DNA from: Branchiostoma floridae
Lineage: Eukaryota; Chordata; Leptocardii; Amphioxiformes; Branchiostomatidae
Direction of reading: 5' to 3'
Assembly: GCF_000003815.2 (NCBI RefSeq)
Contig: NC_049983.1
Location: forward strand, 7,832,532-7,896,531
Length of the DNA: 64,000 bases
This document shows, in pieces, positions 1 to 11,200 of the stretch. The notes under the pieces were generated by a model. It was not told the DNA's origin. It searched no databases and saw nothing but the letters and a program-made list of their open reading frames with translations. Each line of letters opens with the position of its first letter. Position 1 is the stretch's first letter. The position numbers and the translations under genes are program-made.

Positions 1-806
1 CCTTACTAAGGGAACTTTTCAATGATACCAAGTGTGCCAGGCCGGAACTTCAAGCCTAAGCTACAATCGCGACATGAAGTCATCACCCTACCCGATGCCG
101 TGACAGGCAATGCTGCAAGAAAAGGAGCTAGCGGTTGCGCCTAAACAGGGCCCATACGGTCGAGAATATCTCGAGAAGGAAGTATCCGAAGATTTTGCGG
201 TTTGCACCTTTCTATTCCTTACTAAGGGACCTTTTCAATGATACCAAGTCACGCTTGTCACGTGACCCAGGTAGTAAATGGCTGATTTCGTATAAGGTAG
301 CAGATTACAATTTTTCGCCTATGGGGATTTATATTGTTAAGGACCCCGAAGTGAGGAGGTTCGACGCCTCAAGATTTATAACAGGGTGCAACTTAGGGCT
401 TAGGGGGCTCTGGGTAGTGTAGCTTAGCAGCTGCGCTCTTGTCTTCATAGAGTGGCTGAGCACACTGGTTCCACCCGCCACACTCTTGTCTCCATAGAGT
501 GGCTGAGCACACTGGTCCCACCCATCTCCCAAAGCCTCTCACGTCTGGCTCCTCGTGCCAACCCCCGGGCAACGGCCTCAGCTGGCCGGCTAAACGACGT
601 GAGGGGGCGGTGTTGACACGGCACCGTCGAGCGAAAGAACCTCCAAGATGAGGTCAACGGTCAGGGCGGAGGCTTCCATCGACAGGAAGTAACGGCCACG
701 TGTCCGTGACCAGGGCGAGCCACCAAGCAGGAGGATGTCGGCTGTGGTCAGGCCTGGAGAGGAGATGGGCACCACCAGGCCAACTGCCCAAGACACACTT
801 GCATGA
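1..806 (+). repeat. 5' leader of the non-LTR retrotransposon, with internal duplications
   Basis: This stretch precedes the retrotransposon ORF and has no gene of its own. Two internal duplications are visible. The segment beginning CCTTACTAAGGG at 1-33 recurs almost unchanged at 218-250. A 41-bp segment at 436-476 recurs at 483-523 with a 47-bp period. I infer that this is the element's 5' untranslated and promoter region, because non-LTR 5' ends often carry repeated promoter units. The left border of the element cannot be placed and may lie outside the window. Confidence 0.5.
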
Positions 807-3800
807 ATGAGCACCCAACCAAATTCCACACCGGTTCGGTCGGCGCCCGGGTCAACAAGGACCGCGCCTACCGCCGCACATCAGGACGGAGGTGTAAAGT
901 GCACTACTGATGAGGGCATGCAGAACAGAATCCGAGGAAGAGACAACATTGCCATTGCCACATGGAACGTGCGGACACTTGCACAAGTAGGGAAACTAAA
1001 GGAACTGACGTATGAGCTCAGTCATTACACGTGGCAACTTGTAGGCCTTAGTGAAGTAAGATGGAAAAACTTTGGAGAATTCCAAACGGAGGAGGGTCAC
1101 GTACTTTACTACAGTGGCGAACAAGCCAGGCATGCGAACGGAGTAGGATTTCTTGTGAACAGCTCCATCAAGGGATCAGTAATGGGATGCTGCACTATAT
1201 CCAGTAGACTTATCTCCATCAGACTGAGGGCATCACCCTTCAATATAACTGTGATCCAAGTTTATGCACCTACCTCTGACTACGACGAGGAACAGATTGA
1301 AGAATTCTACACAAAACTACAGGACACCATAAGGGAAGTCAACAAGAAAGATATCCTCATTGTACAAGGCGATTGGAACGCCAAAGTTGGAGTCGACGCG
1401 CAAAAGGACTGGGGCGAGCACTGTGGTCCGTCCTGTAATGGGACCACCAATGACAGAGGAAGACGGCTACTTGAGTTTGCCAGCGAAAACAACCTAGTAT
1501 TAGCAAATACCCTGGGAAAACACAAGCCATCACGGTGCTGGACATGGCACGCACCAAACGGCAGTAAACACCAGCTTGACTACATCCTGGTACAAAACCG
1601 CTTCCGTACAAGTATCAACAGAGCAAAAACAAGGACGTTCCCCGGTGCGGATGTGGGAAGCGACCACGACCTCGTCATTATGAACTTCCAGATCAGACTC
1701 AAGAGATCTAGGAAGCCTCAGTACACTAGACTTAAATTCGACCTGGAGAAACTGAAGGACCCAGCCGTATGTAAGACTTTCCACGCGACAATAGGTGGGA
1801 AATTCGCTCCCTTACTAGCAGTAGAGGAGGATGTAGAAGTCTTGACTAACGCCTTCAACAAGGCAATGGTGGATACAGCAAAGAAAACCATAGGCCCCCT
1901 CCGGCGCAAAAATAAATCATGGATGAAAGATGATATCCTGGCGATGTGTGATACTCGCAGGGAACTGAAGAAGGTAAGACACACTGCGAGGTCAGCAGAA
2001 TACAGGGAGATCAACAAGAAGATCAGGAAAGATATAAAGAAAGCAAAAGAAGAGTGGATAGAACAACAATGTGCTGAGATAGAAGGGAATCTGAGAGCAA
2101 ACAACAGCAGACAGGCATTCCAAATTGTCAAAAACCTCACACAAAAGAAACAGTCAGGCTCCAGCACTACCATCCAAAGCAGAGAGGGTAAAAGCCTTGC
2201 AGAGAAGCAGGAGATAACAGCCAGGTGGACCGAGTACTGCAAGGAACTTTACAACCACCAGTCTAGTGGCGACCCAGAGGTACTCTTGACCAATGAACCC
2301 ACAAAAGACGACAACTTTCCCATCCTGAAACAAGAAGTTGAGGCAGCTGTAAAGTCCCTGAAGAATGGGAAAGCTCCCGGTGCTGACAACGTCCCTGCTG
2401 AACTCATCAAGAATGGCGGTGAGACTACAATCGACCTACTGACTAAGATGTGTAATAAGATATGGGAAACTGGGAACTGGCCAACACCATGGACACAGTC
2501 ACTTATTATAACCCTACCAAAGAAAGGGAACCTTCAACTTTGCCAGAATTACAGAACAATTAGCCTCATCAGCCATGCCAGTAAGGTGATGCTGAAAGTC
2601 ATCCTGAGTAGACTGAAACCTCAGGCGGAAGAGGTCATTGCCGAAGAGCAAGCAGGCTTCCGTAGCGGACGTAGCACCACAGAACAGATCTTCAACCTAA
2701 GAATCCTCGATGAGAAGTACCGCCAACACCAGCAAAGTCTGTATCATGTATTCGTGGACTATAAAAAGGCATTTGACCGGGTTTGGCATGATGCTTTATG
2801 GGCAACAATGAAGAGATACAACATGGGTCCCAAGTTGACCAACTGCATCCAACAGCTGTACGACAAGTCTAGCAGCGCAGTTCTTGTACAGGGCACAGTA
2901 GGCGAGTGGTTCAGGACAACTGTTGGTGTAAGGCAAGGATGCCTACTATCCCCTACCCTTTTCAACATCTACCTTGAACAAATTATGACAGATGCCCTAG
3001 AGAACCACCAAGGCACAGTCAGCATTGGGGGAAGGAACATAACCAACCTACGCTTTGCGGATGATATAGATGGGCTGGCAGGAGGAGAAACAGAACTGGC
3101 CAACCTAGTAAGTGCACTGGACACTACATCCAGGAGATATGGGATGGAGATCAGCGCAGAAAAGACAAAACTGATGACAAACAGCATTAAGCCAATTACA
3201 ACCAAGATAGTAGTGAACCAGGAAGAACTTCAGACAGTAGATCAGTTTAAGTACCTTGGCTCCATAATTAGTAAGGAAGGCTCAAAGGCAGAAGTCACAT
3301 CCAGAGCAGCACAGACCTCAGCAGCCATGGCAAGGCTGAGACCCATCTGGAGGGACAGGAACATTAGTCTGAAGTCCAAGGTGAGGCTACTGCAGGCACT
3401 GGTCATCTCAATCTTTCTATACGCGTGCGAGTCTTGGACCTTAACAGCCGAGCTGCAAAGGAGAATCTTGGCAGTAGAGATGAGATGCTATAGAATATTG
3501 CTAAATCTAACTTACCGTGACCACATCACCAACACAGAAGTCAGGAACACTATCAGACAAGCTATGGGAACAGACCACCTAGAGGACCTTCTTAGTATTG
3601 TCATAAAAAGGAAACTAAGGTGGTACGGTCACGTGACAAGAAGCAAAGGCCTCTCTAAGGTCATCCTGCAAGGAACAGTCAAAGGGAAAAGAAGACGAGG
3701 CAGACAGAGAAAGAAGTGGGATGATAACATCAAAGAGTGGACGGGAATGACCCTTGCCGAAACCCAAGCTCTGGCCCACGACAGGGTGAGATGGAGGGAG

Positions 3801-3854
3801 GTGTGCTCAGCTGCTAAGTGCCCCCACGACCACCCCCGGTCAAGGGACCGGTAA
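807..3854 (+). CDS. Non-LTR retrotransposon endonuclease/reverse transcriptase, intact ORF (RTE-like)
   Basis: A single 1015-residue ORF with an apurinic-type endonuclease followed by a reverse transcriptase. The endonuclease (about residues 47-295) shows ATWNVRTL (51-58), GLSEVRW with its catalytic Glu (80-86), QVYAPT (151-156), GDWNAKVG (188-195), LDYILV (258-262) and SDHD near 285-288. The reverse transcriptase shows GKAPGADNVPAELI, LPKKGN with NYR, AGFRSGRST, FVDYKKAFD (649-657, first catalytic Asp at 651), VGVRQGC, FADD (750-753, the catalytic Asp pair) and FKYLGSII. A basic C-terminal tail holds a GRQRKKW motif. I see no RNase H domain and no separate ORF1, which fits the RTE clade; a related single-ORF clade is possible. 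There are no stops or frameshifts, so this copy may be young. The start is the first Met upstream of the endonuclease; the first 45 or so residues are not recognisable. Confidence 0.88.
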   Translation: MSTQPNSTPVRSAPGSTRTAPTAAHQDGGVKCTTDEGMQNRIRGRDNIAIATWNVRTLAQVGKLKELTYELSHYTWQLVGLSEVRWKNFGEFQTEEGHVLYYSGEQARHANGVGFLVNSSIKGSVMGCCTISSRLISIRLRASPFNITVIQVYAPTSDYDEEQIEEFYTKLQDTIREVNKKDILIVQGDWNAKVGVDAQKDWGEHCGPSCNGTTNDRGRRLLEFASENNLVLANTLGKHKPSRCWTWHAPNGSKHQLDYILVQNRFRTSINRAKTRTFPGADVGSDHDLVIMNFQIRLKRSRKPQYTRLKFDLEKLKDPAVCKTFHATIGGKFAPLLAVEEDVEVLTNAFNKAMVDTAKKTIGPLRRKNKSWMKDDILAMCDTRRELKKVRHTARSAEYREINKKIRKDIKKAKEEWIEQQCAEIEGNLRANNSRQAFQIVKNLTQKKQSGSSTTIQSREGKSLAEKQEITARWTEYCKELYNHQSSGDPEVLLTNEPTKDDNFPILKQEVEAAVKSLKNGKAPGADNVPAELIKNGGETTIDLLTKMCNKIWETGNWPTPWTQSLIITLPKKGNLQLCQNYRTISLISHASKVMLKVILSRLKPQAEEVIAEEQAGFRSGRSTTEQIFNLRILDEKYRQHQQSLYHVFVDYKKAFDRVWHDALWATMKRYNMGPKLTNCIQQLYDKSSSAVLVQGTVGEWFRTTVGVRQGCLLSPTLFNIYLEQIMTDALENHQGTVSIGGRNITNLRFADDIDGLAGGETELANLVSALDTTSRRYGMEISAEKTKLMTNSIKPITTKIVVNQEELQTVDQFKYLGSIISKEGSKAEVTSRAAQTSAAMARLRPIWRDRNISLKSKVRLLQALVISIFLYACESWTLTAELQRRILAVEMRCYRILLNLTYRDHITNTEVRNTIRQAMGTDHLEDLLSIVIKRKLRWYGHVTRSKGLSKVILQGTVKGKRRRGRQRKKWDDNIKEWTGMTLAETQALAHDRVRWREVCSAAKCPHDHPRSRDR

Positions 3855-6849
3855 GCGGTAAGGTAAGCAACTTAGTAATTAACAAGAATTGAATATGTTG
3901 GAGTTCAGGGCAGAATGTACAAAATTTGTGAAAATGAGCTTACGTTTGCCTACTCGTTTTCTCAGAAAGAATCCTTTAAAATGACCCCCATCGGAGGTCA
4001 CCATACTGAAGCCGACACACGGAAGTTGCGGCAACAGGATTCGTTCGCGAAATGCTACCCAGCCAAACAAACATCGTAACCCAAGTCATACAGCCTCAAA
4101 ACTTATGTATTCCTCTACTATCCACCACAGTGTCCGACTCGCTGACATGCACAGAAAAATTTCTATGGCTTTTCAAGAACTGTGACGTACTATTTTGTGC
4201 CCGACCTACTTTTGTCCACGGGGGTCGCCCATAAATACTGTGTTCTGCGACCTTAACCCTATTCAGGGGGGGGGGGGGGGGGGCTTTGGGGACTTTGATG
4301 TCGTATAACCCCATTGGGCTAAAGCCCCCAAATTTGGGGAGCTTTTCTAAAAAAATGCTAAAAATTTGGAAGTTTTCGGGGGCGGACCAAATATTCAAAC
4401 CAGTACAAATATCCCTGATGCAATATTATAAATGCAAATTTTTAAATACGACCGATCGCGATCATGTCGCGGTGACGCAGTGGTAGGCAAAAATCAGGTG
4501 TTTGGCAAAAGATTGATTTACATATTAACCAATAATTGGATCCGCTAATCTAAATATGAATTTGTAATCCATGGTAGGCACCAGCTTTAGATAGACGTTT
4601 AGATAGGCTAACGTATGTAACGCATGTGTTCACATCAACTTCAATGGCCCGTTATGAAGATGATTTTATCTTAAATGATATTTTACAAATTGTAACGAGA
4701 AAGCCACCCACCTCATACATATGTGTTGCACCTGAGGCGTCCATCATGGAGATACTTCTTCTTCAAATTCCCCTTGAAATGACGTCGAAAATCCTGGTTA
4801 TGCATGGTGTCCACGTGCGTAAAATATAAGAAAAGAAACCCAACCATATCATGTAAGTCCACAACAGGCGCCGCCTTAGTCGACTGCAAGTGGTATCCAA
4901 GGTACGAAGAGCAAATGCGATTCTCAAGACTACGCGACTTGTCGGTATGTTTTGATCGGTCCACCATCTTGGATCTCTCGTACCCAGGACACTGCGGCAT
5001 AATCTACTCTGGACAAGAGATGAGAGAATAGCTGGGTTCCGATTCCTGACGATACGGCGAAGTTCTAGCAGGACAGCCCGATTTTTAGGGCCCTTCTAAG
5101 ATATGTGGTCGGACCGTGAAGATCGGTCCCCCGCCCCAACAATCTTTCAAATTCAAATGGAATTATCTATGTGATGACACTGAGTTTTTTTTTTTTCAAA
5201 CTAGGACATCTCTACGTTAGTCTTAACATTGAGTTTGAACATGTTTCAGAAGTGGTTGCAGAACAACATTGCGATTTTCGGGAGGGCAGACCGATTCTCG
5301 ATCACTGCCCTTCTAAATTGTATGATATCTGATCGGTTGTATTAGTCTATAATTATATATAAGAAGTGGTTTCACAATGGCCGTATTCTTTAATATTCTA
5401 CCTCTTTTAAAAATCACGTTTTAGTGTTCACGTCACACTATCGCGGTATTATGTTCCCAATTAGCTTGGGGCTTCCTTATAAAATCATTCATTCATTAAT
5501 TCATTTATCATTCATTCATTCATTTATAAAACTGATAAAATGCTTCTTATACAGGATTAAAGCTGTTTGATTAAAAGTAAGGTAAATGAGTCATTCTCTA
5601 TTGAAGTGTGTGTAAAGCATAATACAGGTTTATCATATAGTACGACGTCGACCAATTTGGCTCTAGCTATATGCTATGGATATGGAAAGCTCTGAAAAAG
5701 ACATAAAATGTGGAGGCGATGGCATGGGGCAGATGCTATAAGCCAATGAAAGTCTCGAGCTCTCAGGTATCATGAAAACCCAAACGGAAACTTTTCATTG
5801 CTACTGTGGATATTTATCCTAAGGTAGTGAAATATGGACACTCACCAAATTCTGACTGAAAATGTTAAATGTTTGCTATACGCGGGTGCTTCGTTTGTGC
5901 CCTAATATCTCTTGGGAACAAATTTTACCGATGGACAATTGTACCAAGAGGTAAGACAGTGACATTATTAGTCGCAGAGAAAAAAGTAAGGAGACTGAAA
6001 TTGGCTGCTCACTGCGCTAGGTGCACTGGCATCATAGCGTTAGCGTCCAAATTGGTACTATGGGAGCCTGCAAAAGGGAGAAAAAGCTGTGGCCACCAAA
6101 AGTCAACTTCATTGACACGTTAAGAGAGCCGATACGAACCCATCTCTTGTTAAGTCAATCCAGTCCCTGGTGGAAGATAGGGCGAAGTGCAGAATGGCTT
6201 TGATCATGAAGCTTGGTTCGAGCGCGAGGTCGACCAAAGTAACGTAAAAGAAGTAAGGTTTGTTAGCGCTTGTGGAAGGCTGCGAAGGAGGCTATAGGCT
6301 TGGCGTAGGGGGTTGGGTGTGCGGACAAGCTGAGGGGGGACGTTGTGCTAGCCGGAAAGTTTTAGACTTGCCAAGATGGAAACTTGTTTGCCATAGATTG
6401 GGTTCAAAGAGGTACATGAAACGAATGAGGTGGCCATCCAGAGCAAAATCCAGGCCGTGAAGAAAATAATAATGTCGAATGTCGCTATTTTTCTGATTGT
6501 AAACTTTTTTATCATGCACCTGTCCTATGGTCAATGTTACGCGTACGGCGTGTGGGTGCTTCTCATAGCTTTGATATATACCGTTGTTTGATTTTGACCG
6601 TGTGACCACCGACCATTACCACCGATATCATATGTCCATTTCTCATGCCGACAACATGTTGCAACATCGACCATCGACCATGGTCTTCTCCTGCAATATT
6701 TGCATGGGTTGCTATGTGGCGCTTCATTTAGCCTTCAGCTGGGGCAGAGTCAAAGTGCAAACAAAAATGGAGTCGAACGAAGAAAATCCAAAGGAATCGC
6801 CCAGAAAGTTTGTTTAGTTTGATGATCAACTGCGGTTTACACCTCTAAA
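3855..6849. other. Intergenic region between the retrotransposon and GSAP
   Basis: No gene can be supported here. The retrotransposon's 3' end probably lies shortly after 3854, but no clear tail or target duplication marks it. Visible simple sequence includes a poly-G run at about 4266-4283, a poly-T run near 5185-5196 and an ATTC-rich tract at about 5485-5527. The last few hundred bases before 6850 should contain the GSAP promoter and 5' UTR. I see no convincing TATA box at a fixed distance. Confidence 0.5.
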
Positions 6850-8222
6850 ATGGAGCAGACGGCCATGCTAGACTTCAGGACGTGTTTCGATGCAGAGAAG
6901 GACATCGTTAGTCTGCTAAACCAGGAACAGAGTTCTGGTAAGTTTGGTTGGTGGGAGGGGCGCATAAAATTTAAAGTGAAGTTTGAATGCTTGGTCGTTT
7001 TGGATCGGTTGAATTGTCCCTTAGGATCTAAGACTCTGCAATTAAAGCTGTCATTCAAAATTAGCATTCCAAATAGTAAAAGACTGAGCTACAGGTAGGT
7101 CAAATTCTTATATGTCTTGATTGTTTTCCTTTTGTTGTTGGAGTTTCTAGATTCCTCTTATGATTAAAGACATTCCCCCCAGGTCCCCAGCCTCCTGTCA
7201 AATCTGAGAATGCGATGCTCAGATTCTCATTGAGAATGATTTATGTGTAAAACTTTGCAGGCTAAAGGTTATTTTGTGTTAACATTACAAGGGGGAGTGC
7301 TCACATATCTAATCGTAACTAAATTGTATTTGTCACCAAAACCTTTCATCAATTCGTAGCCTGATTGAATCTCGCTTAGCAGCCCGCCCAACATCTGGAC
7401 AGCCTTCTAAAGGTTAGCCTGAATATCAGACCCCAGCCCGATCTCAAAGTTATCTATTGTGTAGATGTTTTTGACCCCACTCGAAGATATTTTTGAGATT
7501 AGGCTGGAGTCTGGTATTCAGGCTACCTAGAGGCTGGCCTGACTGCATTCGGGGAGGGACCAGTTACAGCCCTGTACAACAGAGTTTGTGTTACACAGAT
7601 TAAATCTTTTGCTGCCAGGACATTTTTTTCTGTCAATAGGCTGACTCGTTCCTAGACCAAACCTCAATTCTAATTCTAACCCTAACACTGGGGCTGTCTC
7701 CAGGACCCGCCCCTCCGTCCAAGGACAGAAATTTGCTTGTTGGGACAGGAAAAATATCGCCCCATCCATCCCAAAAATCTGAACTTGAAACTGTTGAAAA
7801 TCTATTTTCATCTTAGAGCTTAAAATGGAACATTTATAACATTTAGGGAAATCAACAACGTGGGCTCCCAAACAATGAGTGGGCCAAACAGAAAAATATG
7901 TAAAGCTGGAGACAGCCTTGCTGTAACCTAGTTATAACAGTAATAATCGAATGTCAGATTGCTGAATGGCCAATGGAACAACTAGGGGGAACCTCAACAA
8001 GGGCGTTAACCTCTTGGGGGAAGCGACCAGGGTTTGGAGTGGGGGATTCTCCTGATTCCGCTCTGTGGGGTCCATTTTTTATCATGTTATCCCATTCGTT
8101 CTCTACGGCCAGGTGAGGACGCAGGTACAGGTACAGGTGTTCCCAGACAGGTGAGGGTGCTGGGACAGGAGAGAGATGGAGCTGTGCTCTACACCTGGAG
8201 CGACATCTCACCTTACAGACAG
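6850..8222 (+). CDS. GSAP: GSAP exons 1-2 (N-terminus)
   Basis: Exon 1 (6850-6937) opens with ATG and encodes 29 residues ([10 protein letters not shown]...), ending in phase 1 at a consensus GTAAGT donor. Exon 2 runs to a donor at 8223. It encodes [16 protein letters not shown], which corresponds to the human segment around HVLNVERNGNIIYTY, so the reading frame is certain. Its 5' border is not: AG dinucleotides ending at 8112, 8124, 8130 and 8136 would all keep the frame. I chose 8113 because 8112 is the first AG after the pyrimidine-rich stretch at about 8070-8110. A further 5' exon with an earlier ATG cannot be excluded. Intron 1 (6938-8112) contains a MITE at 7690-7919. Confidence 0.82.
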
Positions 8223-11200
8223 GTACGGAAAAATGACAAGGCTGTGTACAGCAATTTAATTTTGTTGGCGACAGGGCAAAAAAGAATTGTGAAAAGGGTT
8301 GGGTAATGCCCTGGTAGTCCTTCGTGAAGATGACTTGTCAGGTGCACTCGTTGGGGTTGAGCCCTCATGTGGCTTCTAAGGCCAAAGCTCGTTGCACACA
8401 TTGGGTCTTCCTCTTTTTCTTGATCCCAGCGTCAGTTCCCCATACAGGATATGGTAAAGATAATAAAGGGCTTATACAACATAAAGAATAATAAGTTTGT
8501 TGCTTTTTTAAAACACTACCACTGTTCGTTAGCTGCACCTGTTGAATTTGTTGAAAATTATTAAAAGTACAGTTTTTTTGTGTATGTCCCTCATGAATAA
8601 AAATTTACTGCATTGATAAATGTACACACATTGTAAGAAGCACTTTGGCCAATTTGCCATGATGGAAAGAGGTTGGATGGCTACTCAATTTGCTGAATAG
8701 AAGGTGTTACAATTTTCATAGTTGGAAAAATAAAGTTATAGTGTGCAATTCATTACATTGGCTTGTCGTAATAGTGATGATTAATTGCTGTACACGGAAA
8801 ATGCTCCTTGTTATCTAAAAGTTGTATGTTCAATTAACTTGATGATTGATTGCTATGTAGGTAAGTACACAAGGGTTGTCGTCTATCATATTGAGAAATT
8901 TATGCTAAAGCGTTGCGTAGCCAACAAGACTACGCATGTTCATCGCACTTAGCTCATCAATATTTGACGGGCAGAAATGACATATTTTGTCAAGTGGTCT
9001 AAAGGCCATTGCATCATCTTCGTATATCTTACCAAATGGCCAAGTTATTAAGGCAATGGACATGAGATTGAGTGTTCTTGGGTTTGATTCCTGGCAATCT
9101 CGGCTAGATGTTGTGTCCTTGGGAAAGGCACTTTACTACTACTTCTTCTCAACCCCCACTGCCTGTCTGGTTTAAAAATGGGTACCTAACTTTGATTAGG
9201 ACATAAATGATGGAGGGAGGGTTGGACTTGCTCTGCCTTACAATATCGTGCCCTAGACACACTTTGGATAACAACTCACTGTCACCACGGCCTTATAAAG
9301 GCTATGGGACTATCATACCTACTCAGTACATGTAGAAACTCTGTGGGGACTTGAAACGTATAAGCTACTATGCTGTCTATGCATATGATAAATCTAAATC
9401 ACAGGCTTTTTTAATTAGCTATGCTGTCTATGCATATGATAAATCTAAATCACAGGCTTTTTTAATTAGNNNNNNNNNNNNNNNNNNNNNNNNNNNNNNN
9501 NNNNNNNNNNNNNNNNNNNNNNNNNNNNNNNNNNNNNNNNNNNNNNNNNNNNNNNNNNNNNNNNNNNNNGATGAGTTTCGGCTCCACCTTCCAGAGTTTT
9601 TTTTAGTTTAAAATGGTGCATGTAATCCTAAAGGTATCCTGAGGTGCAAAATTACTGCCAGAGAGGTCACAGTAAAAGACTGTGACCACAAATGACCTAG
9701 TGTCATCCCTGGTCAATCAGAATTTCATGCTTTCAGAGGATCTGCTTCCCAGTGTAAGGTTATTAAGTGTGTCCAATTTCTTGTTACATGCAAACACCTG
9801 GCTAAAAGCCTGATCTATCAACCAAGTAATATGACATATACAACATATATTTGTATTTGACGTAGTACAACAACATGCATTTTTGTTTACATTTCAGGAT
9901 GATGTTGTTGTTAGTCACATCGGTCTGTATGAACCAATCAGCAAAGTGAACACCGTGAGTACAATGCTGTTTCTGTACACAACAAATGTTGTTGATGTAA
10001 ACAGGTACCTCCACCATGTAGTTTTTCCTGAAACATCCCTTACTGAAGTACTGTAAATGCAGAAATATTTGCGGTGTTTTCGCCTTGACCACTTTACCAC
10101 AAACTCAAAACCACCACAAACATTTTTCTATTTCATTATGTGGTACTACAGCAAACTCAAAACCACAGTGAACACTCCCTTTCCCCTTACTGCTAAATTA
10201 AGTTTCCACAAACTTAAATGCATTTACAGTAAATAATACAGTGCAATGTCAATGAAGCTGTAGCCAGATTGATGTTATAATTGTAAAGTTTGCTTCCCAA
10301 GAATGTGTGTTGCAATGTACCTTTTGTACTGTAGTACATAATTGAAATGACAGGAAAATCTATGCAATATCATATACCCCGCTGTATAGGTCCTCTTTGT
10401 CCATGAGAAGCTGGTGAACCTTGTGAACTGCACAGTAAACCAGGAGAGGACACTTCTTGGTTAGTATTTCATATATCCAATTTGTCTTATTCTAAGTTGT
10501 AAAAAGATTTGACTTATTGGACTTGATATTACAGTTTCTCAAGCAACTGGGTGAAATTTGGAAATGGTCAGACACTGATGCTGACTGTTACCAAATTTGA
10601 TGTATTTTCACTTCCAGCAATGGAATCCTATTCTGAGTTATTGCTTTATCTTAATGTGTTGACTGATGCTTGATGCCAAGAATGTGAAAAGTAACAAGTA
10701 TATCAAAATCTCACTCAAGGAAAAATCTTGCCCGATCGGGCAGGTGGTATAGGACATAGCATGCGCTTGCCCGATCAGCATTTTCACTTGACTTGGACAA
10801 TTGGGCTAGTGGCCTTGTCCAGCCCTGGACCCTCTCCAGTATGCATGAACTACTTCACATTGCTATTGTAAAACATTTACCCCTATACACACTCTCCCTG
10901 CCCATTGAATATTACTGCAGCTTGTGATGTTGAAGTGACTGTGTTGTTTCAGCTTTCACCACCCAAGAAAAGGCCACCTCTTCCTCAGGGTCTCCTTCCT
11001 GGCACTCTGAGGGAAGACAGCATGCACAAGGTATCCAGCAATCATTTACATGTATTATCATCTTTGCAAATGTATATAATGTTTGAAATGGGTGTTCCTG
11101 ACCGGGCGATGAGGCTGGTATATAATGTGGGGGTCTATAGGGTTCTATTACAAGAATCATTTGAACGCGCTTAACGTACATCTATTGTGCCACTATCGAA

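Noticed and set aside
1718-2242. 174-residue - strand ORF in the retrotransposon
   Set aside because: Shadow of the endonuclease/RT ORF, with no domain of its own.
10905-11174. Alternative frame through GSAP exon 5 (Pro/Lys-rich)
   Set aside because: Only the other frame agrees with the phase-1 borders of exons 4 and 6.
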